Source of the DNA: Vibrio sp. CAU 1672
GTDB taxonomy: Bacteria; Pseudomonadota; Gammaproteobacteria; Enterobacterales; Vibrionaceae
Assembly (NCBI RefSeq): GCF_029223195.1
Contig: NZ_JARHUF010000003.1
Span: 247,410-311,409, forward strand
DNA length: 64,000 bases
Direction: 5' to 3'
Part shown: positions 37,122 through 46,046 of the stretch, one piece after another
Numbering within the stretch: position 1 is the first letter of the stretch
Layout of the letters: every line of letters starts with the position of its first letter
Translations under genes and position numbers: made by a program
Notes under the pieces: model-generated
What the model was told of the DNA's origin: nothing
What the model saw: the letters and a program-made list of their open reading frames with translations, nothing else
The model's database searches: none

Positions 37122-37238
37122 ATGTGTAAGTGTGGTTCAATGCAAATCGTACAAGTTCAGCCGAGCTGGACAGATAAACTCTTTGGCTACACACAGCGAT
37201 GGCACTGCCAGCTTTGCCGCAAAGTTTTCCGCCTTTGA
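37122..37238 (+). CDS. Small zinc-ribbon-like protein
   Basis: A 38-residue ORF too short for ordinary calling: MCKCGSMQ at the start and WHCQLCRKVFRL at the end give CxC and CxxC pairs, a minimal zinc-binding site. GAGGTGCTT lies just upstream of the ATG. Its end resembles that of the 83-residue protein at 38992-39243 (YYCRCC). Function is unknown. It follows the duplicated ABC tail and its hairpin. Confidence 0.6.
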   Translation: MCKCGSMQIVQVQPSWTDKLFGYTQRWHCQLCRKVFRL

Positions 37239-37375
37239 GGAGTATTGATATCGTTATCCCCCTCTCCCTGGTATAAAAACCGTCACCCGGCACCAATTGC
37301 CGGGTTTTGTTTTGGTTAAGGATCCCCTAAAATCGGCCCCACGTTTTTCCTCAGATTAAATGACATTCGGTCAAT

Positions 37376-38083
37376 ATGAACAAAAGTTTACTGACTAATA
37401 TTCTCGCCATCGCCCTGATGGGGGTGGGTTACCAGCTCCAGCAAGACTATCTTTGGTACGCAGGGTTATTCGCTTTTTCCGGCGCGATAACCAACTGGCT
37501 TGCCGTCCACATGCTGTTTGAGAAAGTTCCGGGGCTGTATGGCTCTGGCGTGATCCCGGCGCGCTTTGAAGAGTTCAAACGTGCGATCAAACAGTTGATG
37601 ATGGAGCAGTTTTTCACCGATGCCAACATCGACCGTTTTCTCAACCAGGAAATGGCCGGAAGTGCCAGCATCGACCTGCAGCCTATCATCGATTCGGTGG
37701 ATTTTAACCCGACTTTCGACTCATTAGTTGAGGTGATCGCCGCTTCACAATTTGGCGGAATGTTAGCGATGTTTGGTGGCACCGAGGCGCTGCAACCGCT
37801 CAAACAACCCTTTGTCGAAAAAATGCAGCAGTCGATGGCAGAGATCAGCCAGAGTGATACGGTGAAAGCCGCGCTGAAAGAGCAGTTCGAAGCACCGGCA
37901 ATGATGGATGAGATCAAACACAACATTGAAAGCATTATCGATCAACGTTTAAGCGAGCTAACTCCGGCACTGGTGAAAGAGATGGTGCAACAGATGATCA
38001 AACAACACCTCGGCTGGCTGGTGGTGTGGGGCGGAGTCTTCGGCGGCGCGATCGGTGTGCTGGCTACCGCGATTGGTGCCTAA
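37376..38083 (+). CDS. DUF445 family membrane protein
   Basis: 235 residues: a membrane helix near the N-terminus (about 8-40), GAITNWLAVHMLFEKVPGLYGSGVIP, which is the DUF445 signature, a long amphipathic helical region (about 60-200), and a C-terminal helix LGWLVVWGGVFGGAIGVLATAIG. DUF445 proteins are membrane-bound with unknown function. Short DUF445 versions of this kind are common in marine gammaproteobacteria. It is followed by a bidirectional terminator shared with the Lrp gene. Confidence 0.85.
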   Translation: MNKSLLTNILAIALMGVGYQLQQDYLWYAGLFAFSGAITNWLAVHMLFEKVPGLYGSGVIPARFEEFKRAIKQLMMEQFFTDANIDRFLNQEMAGSASIDLQPIIDSVDFNPTFDSLVEVIAASQFGGMLAMFGGTEALQPLKQPFVEKMQQSMAEISQSDTVKAALKEQFEAPAMMDEIKHNIESIIDQRLSELTPALVKEMVQQMIKQHLGWLVVWGGVFGGAIGVLATAIGA

Positions 38084-38100
38084 ACCTGAAATCAGCAAAA

Positions 38101-38125
38101 AAGGAGCGTTAGCGCTCCTTTTTTT
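38101..38125. terminator. Bidirectional terminator between DUF445 and Lrp genes
   Basis: AAGGAGCG, TTAG, CGCTCCTT form an 8-bp stem with T runs on both strands: TTTTTTT after it on the plus strand, TTTTTG on the minus strand. It ends the converging genes at 38083 and 38124. Confidence 0.85.
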
Positions 38126-38609
38126 ATTTTAACGAAGTCAAAAGCTCGGGGTTCACACCAAATCCGGTTTTATGTTCTTGAATCACGACCTCACTACGAG
38201 TCTGGATCACCCCCGGCAAGGTCCCCAGTTTACTCGCCATAAACTCCTGATAGGCTTTCATGTTCCTCACCCGCACCTTAATCATGGTGTCAAAATCACC
38301 AGACAGTGAGTAACACTCTTCAACCTCTGGCATCAGCTCAACCGCTTTGGCAAATTTCTCAAAAATAGAAAAGCTGGTTTGATCCAAACGAATATGGATA
38401 AACACCTGAACCTCCAGCCCCAGTTTTTCTGCATTGAGTTCCGCATGGTAGCCACTGATATAACCCTCTTTCTCCAGCCGTTTGACCCGCTCAGAGCAGG
38501 GTGATGTGGTCAGGTTGACCTGTTTGGCCAGCTCCACGACCGGAATCCGCCCTTTAACATACAGAGTCCGCAGAATTTGCAAATCAATTCGATCCAACGA
38601 GTAACCCAT
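38124..38609 (-). CDS. Lrp/AsnC-family regulator
   Basis: 161 residues. The N-terminal HTH is LDRIDLQILRTLYVKGRIPVVELAKQVNLTTSPCSERVKRLEKEGYI, and the C-terminal half is the RAM ligand-binding domain (VEECYSLSGDFDTMIKVRVRNMKAYQEFM). Family members sense amino acids and act as octamers or dimers. The gene is alone on its strand; its target is not evident, though amino acid genes (putA, putP, ctlX) are nearby on either side. An alternative name such as BkdR-type or PutR-type is not supported by sequence. Confidence 0.9.
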   Translation of the reverse strand: MGYSLDRIDLQILRTLYVKGRIPVVELAKQVNLTTSPCSERVKRLEKEGYISGYHAELNAEKLGLEVQVFIHIRLDQTSFSIFEKFAKAVELMPEVEECYSLSGDFDTMIKVRVRNMKAYQEFMASKLGTLPGVIQTRSEVVIQEHKTGFGVNPELLTSLK

Positions 38610-38991
38610 TAGTTACACCTATGCAACATACTAAGAGCATTACCTTAATCGCAGTTTGTTCATTTGCAAATAAATAAATGTAGAAGGTGTGAGTTTTACG
38701 GACGTCCGCCGTTTTATCGACTACAGACTGACGGCTTTTACAGCTGGCAAGCTGAGCCTTAAATGGACAGATAAGCTGGATGGCTAAACAATAGCAAGCC
38801 AATAGCCGAAGAGATCAACAGACTGACTTCTTGGCTTCAAAGATCGGACCGACACTGCAGTCCATACGCAGTCGCTAAATCACTGGCTGAAGTTTATTCA
38901 GCCGCAGCTCATGGCCACCTATGGTATGGGCAGCGGAGTATTGAAGACAGGAGATTACCAGCAACCATATACTGGCAGTCCGGGCGAAACG
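38610..38991. other. Gene-free stretch between Lrp and a zinc-ribbon gene
   Basis: About 380 bases with no convincing ORF on either strand. It presumably holds the Lrp promoter. I see no RNA gene or strong hairpin with a T run. Confidence 0.4.
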
Positions 38992-39243
38992 CTATTGCAT
39001 CAGCACCGTTGAATGTTGCTGAACCGGAAGCGGCACGATCTCGCCAAGTGCACGATGGTTACAACAACGGCAGTAGTATTGCGGTTCCATTTCATAATAG
39101 TGATTGCCGGTCATAAACTTCGCCATTAACTGGGTAAAGCTCACGACTTTGCCAGTAAGGGTGTCAACTTGTGGCTCACAACGCTTCATGATCACTTTAT
39201 GTTGTGTGGATTTTTTACAAGCTGAACAATAGATATCTGGCAT
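38992..39243 (-). CDS. Small zinc-ribbon protein
   Basis: 83 residues from the ATG at 39243, preceded by AAAAAGGAGATCACACC; an in-frame start at 39297 has no such site. Pairs of cysteines at the start (YCSACKKSTQHKVIMKRC) and later (YYCRCCNHRALG) make a probable zinc ribbon, like the RanBP2- or YfgJ-like small zinc proteins. Its role is unknown. It follows no operon partner and has a second short Cys-rich protein 1.8 kb away. Confidence 0.75.
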   Translation of the reverse strand: MPDIYCSACKKSTQHKVIMKRCEPQVDTLTGKVVSFTQLMAKFMTGNHYYEMEPQYYCRCCNHRALGEIVPLPVQQHSTVLMQ

Positions 39244-39592
39244 GGTGTGATCTCCTTTTTGCCTCTGTGATATTGACAATTGACACATCTTGTTCAAAAA
39301 AATTCCACATTAAAAAAGGCCCGGTGTATTTTTGTGGATCACGTTCAAAAAAACGCCGGAATATCGCCAAAAAATGAGAGTTTGGTCAGACCAGAAATCT
39401 GATGTTCATGGCTTGGTTGTCCCGGTTAGTAAGTTTCCGCTAAAGCCGCAACCTGTCAACAAAGCTAGCCAATATATGCCTCATCTGGCTAGCCAATTTA
39501 CACTGTTAATTAACCAGCCAAGCTGGGTACACAAGCGTGGTTTACGCCAATATTCGCTGACAGCATGCTCCTCATCTCAAGGCTCATTACGT

Positions 39593-40102
39593 TTACAATC
39601 CGCGAATACGTTCAATCTCCTGGGGGCTGATTCCAAGTGATTCAAGGAACTTCTGATGCTCTTGCGGCTCCATTTCCTCGAACTTCTGATGCCATGTGAG
39701 CATGTCCTGCGGTGAAAAGCCAGCGGCTTGCATGATCTCAACCCAACGTTGTTTCGTCACGATTCTCTCCTCTATTAAATGGGGTTCCTGCAGTAACACA
39801 ACAATCGCTTTCTGCTGCGCCCTGAGGGTTTGGATCTCCTGCTCAAGTTGCCTGAAATGCGCTTTCAAAATCTGAGCTTGAGACTGACCTTGCTGTGCCA
39901 GTAAAGTGCGGATACTGCTGATTGGTAACCCATAACCACGATAGGCCGTGATGGTTTGCAGACGCTGCCTCTCTTTGTCGCCATACCAGCGATAACCATT
40001 TTCCGAGCGATAAGCCGGCTGGAGTAAACCTTCGCGCTCATAGTACAGCAAGGTGGTTCGCGAGATACCACACTCCTTGGCCAATTGAGTTACAGTAAGC
40101 AT
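39593..40102 (-). CDS. MerR-family regulator
   Basis: 169 residues from the ATG at 40102. AAGGAG lies at the right distance, whereas an ATG one codon earlier abuts it and an ORF opening at 40405 has no start signal. The N-terminal winged HTH is LTVTQLAKECGISRTTLLYYEREGLLQPA, and a coiled coil follows (about 80-120). The C-terminus, WVEIMQAAGFSPQDMLTWHQKFEEMEP, resembles the TipAS-like effector end but is short, and carries no metal-binding cysteines. It stands downstream of putP on the same strand, separated by a terminator. Confidence 0.85.
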   Translation of the reverse strand: MLTVTQLAKECGISRTTLLYYEREGLLQPAYRSENGYRWYGDKERQRLQTITAYRGYGLPISSIRTLLAQQGQSQAQILKAHFRQLEQEIQTLRAQQKAIVVLLQEPHLIEERIVTKQRWVEIMQAAGFSPQDMLTWHQKFEEMEPQEHQKFLESLGISPQEIERIRGL

Positions 40103-40173
40103 CATTGCTCCTTTTGCCAGACACCAGACGATCATCAACCCGTCACTTGTAGACGGGTCAAGAATAAAAATAA

Positions 40174-40200
40174 AGCCCGCTATTGCGGGCTTTTGAGTAT
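40174..40200 (-). terminator. Rho-independent terminator after putP
   Basis: On the minus strand AGCCCGC, AATA, GCGGGCT are followed by TTATTTTTATTC, 30 bases after the putP stop. It separates the put operon from the MerR gene. Confidence 0.8.
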
Positions 40201-40220
40201 TTAAGTTACCGAAAAACCGA

Positions 40221-41714
40221 TTAGTCCAGCGATACCAGTTTGTTTTTGTACTCTTGGTGTTGGTCGATAACGTCTTGTGCCGGACCACCCGTAAGCTTAC
40301 TGAAGAGCACAATCGCAATGGTAGACAGGATGATACCCGGTACGATTTCGTACACATCGAACCAGCCACCAGACAGCTGCTTCCATACCACAATGGTGAT
40401 ACCACCCACCAGAATACCGGCTAACGCACCGTTGCGGTTCATGCCAGTCCAGTACAGGCTGAGTACCACAGCCGGACCGAATGCAGCACCAAATCCCGCC
40501 CAGGCGTACGAAACCAAACCAAGCACTGTGCTGTCCGGCGTCATCGCCAGGAACAGCGCAATCAGAGAAATTGCAATCACACCAATGCGGCCTACCATCA
40601 CAATCTCTTCAGAAGAAGCGTTGGTCTTAAACACCTGCTTGTAAAAATCTTCTGCCAGGGCTGAAGATGAGACTAACAGCTGTGAGTCCGCAGTACTCAT
40701 TACCGCTGCCAGGATCGCAGCCAGTAAGATACCCGCGATCACCGGGTGGAACACAGTGTTCACCAGCAACATAAAGATTTTTTCACCGTCGGCCAGTTGT
40801 GTACCCGGGTGGTTAGTCACCCAGACCAGACCGACCAGACCGACCATCATCGCGCCCAGCATAGAAAGGGCCGTCCAGGTTACCGCAATACGGCGAGCCG
40901 CAGTCAGGTCACGGTTGGTACGTGATGCTTTGAAACGAGCCAGAATGTGCGGCTGACCGAAATAACCCAAGCCCCAGGCAACCAGTGAAATGATCGCCAC
41001 AGCCGACAGAGGTTCCCCTTTGACATCATTCCACAGCGTCAGTAACTCCGGGTTGATGGCGTACATGTCGCTTGATAGCTGACCAATGCCGCCTTCCATC
41101 ACTGCCACTGGCACAATCATCAGTGCCGCGGCCATCAGCAGACCTTGCACCAAATCGGTCCACGATACCGCCAAAAAGCCACCGAACAGGGTATAGGAAA
41201 CCACACAAATGGTACCAATGACCACCGCCAGGCTATAATCAAGCCCGAACACGGTTTCAAACAGTTTGCCCCCTGCAACCAAGCCAGAGCTGGTGTAGAA
41301 AAGGAAGAAGAGCAGAATGAAAAACGCAGAGATTGTCTGAATCAGTTTCGAGTTATCGTTGAATCGACGCGACAAGAATTCAGGCAGCGTTAACGACTCG
41401 GTTTGAATACTGTAAGTACGCAGGCGTTTCGCGCTGATCAGCCAGTTTGCCCAAGTACCCACCAGCAGGCCACCAGCAAGCCAGAAAGCCTCAATGCCTG
41501 CCGCATAGGCATAACCTGGCAGGCCCAGTAATAACCAACCACTCATGTCTGACGCACCGGCAGAGAGTGCAGCCGGCCATGGACCCAGGCTACGGCCACC
41601 CAGGAAATAGTCGGATGAATTGACAGTCCTCTTATACGCAATAATACCAATGGCAACCATTAGAATTAAATAGGCCACAAACGTGGCTGTGATAGCAAAG
41701 CTATTTTCTATCAT
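40221..41714 (-). CDS. putP: Sodium/proline symporter
   Basis: 497 residues, the size of E. coli PutP (502), with about 13 membrane helices of the sodium/solute symporter family. Marks include YFLGGRSLGPWPAALSAGASDMSGWLLLGLPG near the N-terminus, which contains the Na+ and proline-site residues, and ADSQLLVSSSALAEDF. It imports proline with Na+. It follows the small ALDH-like gene by 89 bases and putA on the same strand. The order putA, small ALDH-like protein, putP is the Vibrio arrangement. Confidence 0.95.
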   Translation of the reverse strand: MIENSFAITATFVAYLILMVAIGIIAYKRTVNSSDYFLGGRSLGPWPAALSAGASDMSGWLLLGLPGYAYAAGIEAFWLAGGLLVGTWANWLISAKRLRTYSIQTESLTLPEFLSRRFNDNSKLIQTISAFFILLFFLFYTSSGLVAGGKLFETVFGLDYSLAVVIGTICVVSYTLFGGFLAVSWTDLVQGLLMAAALMIVPVAVMEGGIGQLSSDMYAINPELLTLWNDVKGEPLSAVAIISLVAWGLGYFGQPHILARFKASRTNRDLTAARRIAVTWTALSMLGAMMVGLVGLVWVTNHPGTQLADGEKIFMLLVNTVFHPVIAGILLAAILAAVMSTADSQLLVSSSALAEDFYKQVFKTNASSEEIVMVGRIGVIAISLIALFLAMTPDSTVLGLVSYAWAGFGAAFGPAVVLSLYWTGMNRNGALAGILVGGITIVVWKQLSGGWFDVYEIVPGIILSTIAIVLFSKLTGGPAQDVIDQHQEYKNKLVSLD

Positions 41715-41803
41715 TTGATAGTCCTCATTATAATTATTTCCCTCCTTGACCTCTGCCGGGCTTTACCATCTCAGTAATACCAGACAGAGGCGGACAAGTT
41801 AGG

Positions 41804-42511
41804 TTAGTGAGTGTCGTTACCCAACTCGAGTAGAGTTGCATTACCACCCACAGCGGTAATATTTATCGTTCGGGTGCGCTCGGTAATAAAGCGCAACGAT
41901 AGGTGCGGATCATGAGCCAATTTCGGTGACTCTAAATCCGTTTCAGACACTAAACTGACGATAGCACCGTCGCGTTTAGCGAGTTGTAGGTTAAGCGCAT
42001 GCTCAACCTGTGAATTCCCCACATAACCCAGGCTACGTACATCATTTTCCAGCAAAGCAGCAGACGCATCGTACGCAATAAGTTGCACCAGATTAGATGG
42101 GAAACTAACCTGCTCAAGAGCCTGTCGTAACAACAGGTTAAGCTCAGTATTATCACTGCAAACCACCACACTGTTGCCGGCAATCAAGGCACAGGTGATC
42201 ATGGCAAACGCACTGGATAACGCCGGTTCGGTGTGCTCGGGGTGGTTTTCACAAACCACCAAAGCCACCCCGCGTCCGGCGGTATACAGTTCGTTAGTTT
42301 CACCAGTTGGTCCCACCAGCTGATGTGTGTTGGCCAGCAGCGTTGACGCTTGTTGCAGGTGGAACGCCACCACCTGCCCTACCAGCGAATTTTTTTCGGC
42401 AAGCACGGACTTAAATGCCTGTAAGTGCTCGCTTTTATAATCAAAATCGGTCAGATTCCATTGCTCCCAGGCAGCGAAGGCATCGGTGAAATTCGTGATC
42501 TGATGAACCAT
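41804..42511 (-). CDS. Truncated ALDH-like protein of the proline operon
   Basis: 235 residues resembling an aldehyde dehydrogenase cofactor-binding part (GRGVALVVCENHPEHTEPALSSAFAMITCALIAGNSVVVCSD, LLRQALEQVSFPSNLVQLIAYD). It lacks the catalytic region with Cys and Glu. It is often annotated as a 1-pyrroline-5-carboxylate dehydrogenase in Vibrio genomes, but it cannot have that activity on its own. It starts 11 bases after putA and precedes putP, so it is part of the put operon. A structural or regulatory partner of PutA is the best guess. Length is about half an ALDH. Confidence 0.7.
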   Translation of the reverse strand: MVHQITNFTDAFAAWEQWNLTDFDYKSEHLQAFKSVLAEKNSLVGQVVAFHLQQASTLLANTHQLVGPTGETNELYTAGRGVALVVCENHPEHTEPALSSAFAMITCALIAGNSVVVCSDNTELNLLLRQALEQVSFPSNLVQLIAYDASAALLENDVRSLGYVGNSQVEHALNLQLAKRDGAIVSLVSETDLESPKLAHDPHLSLRFITERTRTINITAVGGNATLLELGNDTH

Positions 42512-42522
42512 AGTGCGACTCC

Positions 42523-45500
42523 TTATGCGTTCTCTGCTTGAGTAAGTAGTTGGTGAGTAAAACGATACAAATAGTGCGGACCACCAGCTTTTGGCCCGGT
42601 ACCAGATAGCCCTTGCCCACCAAACGGTTGTACCCCCACCACCGCACCAACCTGATCACGGTTGATGTAGCAGTTGCCAACCCGCGCATGCTGTTCAATC
42701 CAGCGATAGGTGGTTTCATTGCGGCTGTGGATCCCCATGGTCAGGCCAAAACCGGTCTGGTTGATTTGCTCCACCACTTTCGGCAGTTCTGACCCCTTAA
42801 AGCGAACAATGTGCAGAATCGGGCCAAACTGCTCTTCTTTGAGTACATGGATGCCCTCAATTTCAAACGCGCTCGGCGCAACGTAATCGCCGAACTGACA
42901 GGCATCGTCCAGTTGCAACTGGGCCACTTTCTTCTGGCTTTGGCTCATCTGCTCAATATGTGCCACTAGCTTGGCTTTGGCAGTCGCATCGATCACCGGA
43001 CCGACATCGGTTTTGTGCAGATACGGCAAACCGACATCCAGCTCATTCATCGCCCCTTCAATCAGACTGATGATCCGATCGGCGACATCTTCCTGGACAA
43101 ACAACACCCGCAGCGCAGAGCAGCGCTGGCCGGCGGAAGCAAACGCAGAACGAATCACATCACGTACCACCTGCTCCGGCAGTGCGGTACTGTCAACAAT
43201 CATCGCATTCTGGCCGCCGGTCTCGGCAATAAACGGCACGGGTTGAGCCTGACGCTCCGCCAGCGTCACGTTAATACGCTGCGCGGTACGGGTAGAACCG
43301 GTGAACGCCACCCCGGCAATCGCCGGATGAGAAGTCAGGGCATGGCCGATCTCGCTGCCACGTCCCGGCAACAGTTGGATAACCCCGGCAGGGAAACCGG
43401 CCTGTAGCATTAGCTCAATCGCCCGCGCAGCGATCAGGCTGGTTTGCTCTGCCGGTTTGGCCACCACCGTATTACCAGCCACTAAAGCTGCCGTGACCTG
43501 ACCGAGGAAAATCGCCAGCGGGAAGTTCCACGGGCTGATGCAGACAAACACCCCCACCCCCTCACGGTGGGAAAGGCGGGTTACGCCGTCAAAGCCCACC
43601 AGCTCAAATGGCTGCAGGGTTTGCGCTTGTTTAGCGTAGTAACGACAAAAATCCACCGCCTCACGCACTTCATCAATACTGTCGTGAATGGTTTTCCCCG
43701 CTTCCTGGTGGCACAGCGCCACCAGTTCAGCCAGATGGATTTCAAGCAGATCCGCCAACGTCTCCAGATACTGTGCCTTCTCTGCTGTTGGGGTGGCCTG
43801 CCAGGCCAGGAATGCCGCCTGCGCCGCGTCAATCGCCATGGAAACATGATCAAGGCTGGCAAATGCCGCCTTACCTACCTGAATACGACGATCGTACGGT
43901 GCGGTGATCACCTCAGCCAGATTTGCCTTGATCATGCTTTCGGCGTGGTTGATCCCATTAATGATCGGTCCGGCTTGCCATTGATTGTTCAGGAAGTGCT
44001 TTACTTGCACGTCAAAAGGTTTGGCTTCGCTGTCGATATCGATATTGATCCCGTACGAGTTCTTGCGCTCAGGGAAAATGGCTCCTGGCAACGGAATACT
44101 GGCATTGTGCAGAGTGTCAAACGCAATCAACATATCAACAGGGTGTTGGGTTAACTCAGAAACCGGGCAGCGCGCGTCCACCAATCGGTGAACAAACGAA
44201 CTATTGGCGCCATTTTCCAACAAGCGGCGCACCAGATAAGGCAATAAATCGGCATGGCTGCCGACCGGCGCATAGATCCGCACCGGTTGGCCGTAGCGCT
44301 CCATCACATGGTTATACAGCGAATCGCCCATGCCATGCAGGCGCTGGAACTCGTAATCATGGTGCTCAGCCATCAGTGCAACCGACGTCACTGTATGGGC
44401 ATTGTGGCTGGCAAACTGCGGGAAAATGTTGCCGCGCACGCCATCACTGAGCAGAAAACGCGCACAGGCCAGGTAAGCCACATCGGTTGCTTCTTTACGG
44501 GTGTACACCGGATAGTTGGCGTAGCCCGCTTGTTGCGACCATTTGATCTCACTGTCCCAGTAGGCGCCTTTGACTAAACGCAGCGGGATCAGATCACCCT
44601 GCTCTTTCGCCAGCCGGTTTAACCATACCAGTACCGGCAACGCGCGTTTGGAGTAGGCCTGAACCACCAGGCCAAATTTGCCCCAGCCCTGAACCAAATC
44701 GCTGCGATACAGTTTTTCAAACAGCTTTAGCGATAGCTCAAGGCGATCCGCTTCTTCGGCATCGATGGTGATCGCCACATCCACTTCAACCGCACGCTTG
44801 AGCAGCTGAGTCAGGGTATCGTACAACTCGGTCATCACCCGCGCTTGATTCGCAACCTCATAACGCGGGTGCAGGGCCGACAGCTTGATTGAGACCGATG
44901 GAGCCGGGCTGGTGTCGTTACCATAAGTGTCGCGGCCAACCGCTTCGATAGCCATCAGGTAATCTTTAAAATACTTGTTGGCATCTGCTGTAGTCAGCGC
45001 CGCTTCACCCAGCATATCAAAAGAGTATGTGAACCCTTTGTCGCGCATCGGACGACCATTTTTTTGCGCTTCTTCGATGGTCCGTCCGCGCACAAACTGG
45101 TGGCCCATGATTTTCATCGCCTGATACATGGCTTTACGGATCACCGGCTCAGAAAATTTATTGACCAAACGGTTAACCGCTTGCCCCGGACTATGGCAGT
45201 CCGGCTCACCCAAACCAACGACTTTTCCGGTCAGCATCAGCCCCCAGGTTGATGCATTAACGAATACTGAATCGGAGTTCTTTAAGTGCGATTTCCAGTC
45301 AGCCACACTGAGTTTATCTTTGATCAGCGCATCAGCGGTACTCGCGTCAGGAATACGCATCAAAGCTTCTGCCAGACACATCAGTAAAATGCCTTCCTGG
45401 GTATCCAGACTGTACTCCAACAGCAGCGCATCGATCATCTGGATCGATTTTTTGTCAGCACGAATCGCTTCGATCAGTTGAGTGGCCTGAATCGAGACCG

Positions 45501-45654
45501 CTGCTTTTTCTTCCGCTGTCGGCGTGGCCAGGGGCAATAATTGCTTCAGCCATTGAGACTCATCCACCATATACAAGGGGGAGATCAGTGACCACAATTC
45601 ATCAAGCGGCTGCTCGATAAAGTCTGGTTTTAACACATCTGTTGCTGTAAACAT
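42523..45654 (-). CDS. putA: Bifunctional proline dehydrogenase / P5C dehydrogenase
   Basis: 1043 residues. The first half is the FAD-binding proline dehydrogenase barrel (SFDMLGEAALTTADA, VSIKLSALHPRYE, RLVKGAYWDSEIK, FVHRLVDARCP). The second half is P5C dehydrogenase (ISPWNFPLAIFLGQVTAALVAGNTVVAKPAEQT, GVAFTGSTRTAQ, FIAETGGQNAMIV with the Glu, and catalytic Cys845 in AGQRCSALRV). It oxidises proline to glutamate. Unlike the 1320-residue E. coli protein it has no N-terminal DNA-binding domain, so control of the operon must come from another protein, most likely the adjacent AraC regulator. Confidence 0.95.
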   Translation of the reverse strand: MFTATDVLKPDFIEQPLDELWSLISPLYMVDESQWLKQLLPLATPTAEEKAAVSIQATQLIEAIRADKKSIQMIDALLLEYSLDTQEGILLMCLAEALMRIPDASTADALIKDKLSVADWKSHLKNSDSVFVNASTWGLMLTGKVVGLGEPDCHSPGQAVNRLVNKFSEPVIRKAMYQAMKIMGHQFVRGRTIEEAQKNGRPMRDKGFTYSFDMLGEAALTTADANKYFKDYLMAIEAVGRDTYGNDTSPAPSVSIKLSALHPRYEVANQARVMTELYDTLTQLLKRAVEVDVAITIDAEEADRLELSLKLFEKLYRSDLVQGWGKFGLVVQAYSKRALPVLVWLNRLAKEQGDLIPLRLVKGAYWDSEIKWSQQAGYANYPVYTRKEATDVAYLACARFLLSDGVRGNIFPQFASHNAHTVTSVALMAEHHDYEFQRLHGMGDSLYNHVMERYGQPVRIYAPVGSHADLLPYLVRRLLENGANSSFVHRLVDARCPVSELTQHPVDMLIAFDTLHNASIPLPGAIFPERKNSYGINIDIDSEAKPFDVQVKHFLNNQWQAGPIINGINHAESMIKANLAEVITAPYDRRIQVGKAAFASLDHVSMAIDAAQAAFLAWQATPTAEKAQYLETLADLLEIHLAELVALCHQEAGKTIHDSIDEVREAVDFCRYYAKQAQTLQPFELVGFDGVTRLSHREGVGVFVCISPWNFPLAIFLGQVTAALVAGNTVVAKPAEQTSLIAARAIELMLQAGFPAGVIQLLPGRGSEIGHALTSHPAIAGVAFTGSTRTAQRINVTLAERQAQPVPFIAETGGQNAMIVDSTALPEQVVRDVIRSAFASAGQRCSALRVLFVQEDVADRIISLIEGAMNELDVGLPYLHKTDVGPVIDATAKAKLVAHIEQMSQSQKKVAQLQLDDACQFGDYVAPSAFEIEGIHVLKEEQFGPILHIVRFKGSELPKVVEQINQTGFGLTMGIHSRNETTYRWIEQHARVGNCYINRDQVGAVVGVQPFGGQGLSGTGPKAGGPHYLYRFTHQLLTQAENA

Positions 45655-45737
45655 GCGTTTTCCTCAATCACACTCCTCGAAAACCGCTTCGAGGATCGTC
45701 AATGGCTGGCAGTGTATTTTGCGGATGAGAAGATTAC

Positions 45738-45772
45738 TTGTCAAAAACTCCGAGTTTTTTGTCAAAACCTCG
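45738..45772. promoter_or_regulatory. Direct repeats in the putA promoter, probable AraC-type binding sites
   Basis: TTGTCAAAA occurs at 45738 and again at 45759, 21 bases apart (two helical turns), each followed by a CTC(C/G) block. Two direct repeats spaced by about 20 bases upstream of a promoter is the usual layout for AraC regulators. They lie 85 to 120 bases before the putA start. The rest of the 392-base gap (45655-46046) shows no gene. Confidence 0.55.
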
Positions 45773-46046
45773 CTTTTTTAACAAAACATCTACAAAGTCA
45801 CAGCCAAATAACTAATATTTTATGCTGTAGAATTTAAACACTATAGCCAATTAACAACAGTTGCATATATCGCTTATCATCAGTAATTAACTATAATTAT
45901 GATTCCCATTTCCAGCACAATGCCCTGTCCGACGCTGCAAAGCCATTTAAGTACGATGCAAGGTTACAGACAGGGTTTGTTCATCAGGAATGGGGATCAA
46001 AGAGGTCAGCAGGTGACAGGCCGCACAATGTTTGCCCTAAGGCAGT

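Noticed and set aside
38124..38609. Naming the Lrp protein PutR
   Set aside because: Family match is clear but distance to putA is 4 kb with other genes between, and the AraC gene next to putA is a better candidate.
39332..39640. 102-codon plus-strand ORF before the MerR stop
   Set aside because: Low-complexity composition and overlap with the MerR 3' end; no start signal.
42971..44577. Several plus-strand ORFs inside putA
   Set aside because: All are antisense shadows of a very well conserved enzyme.
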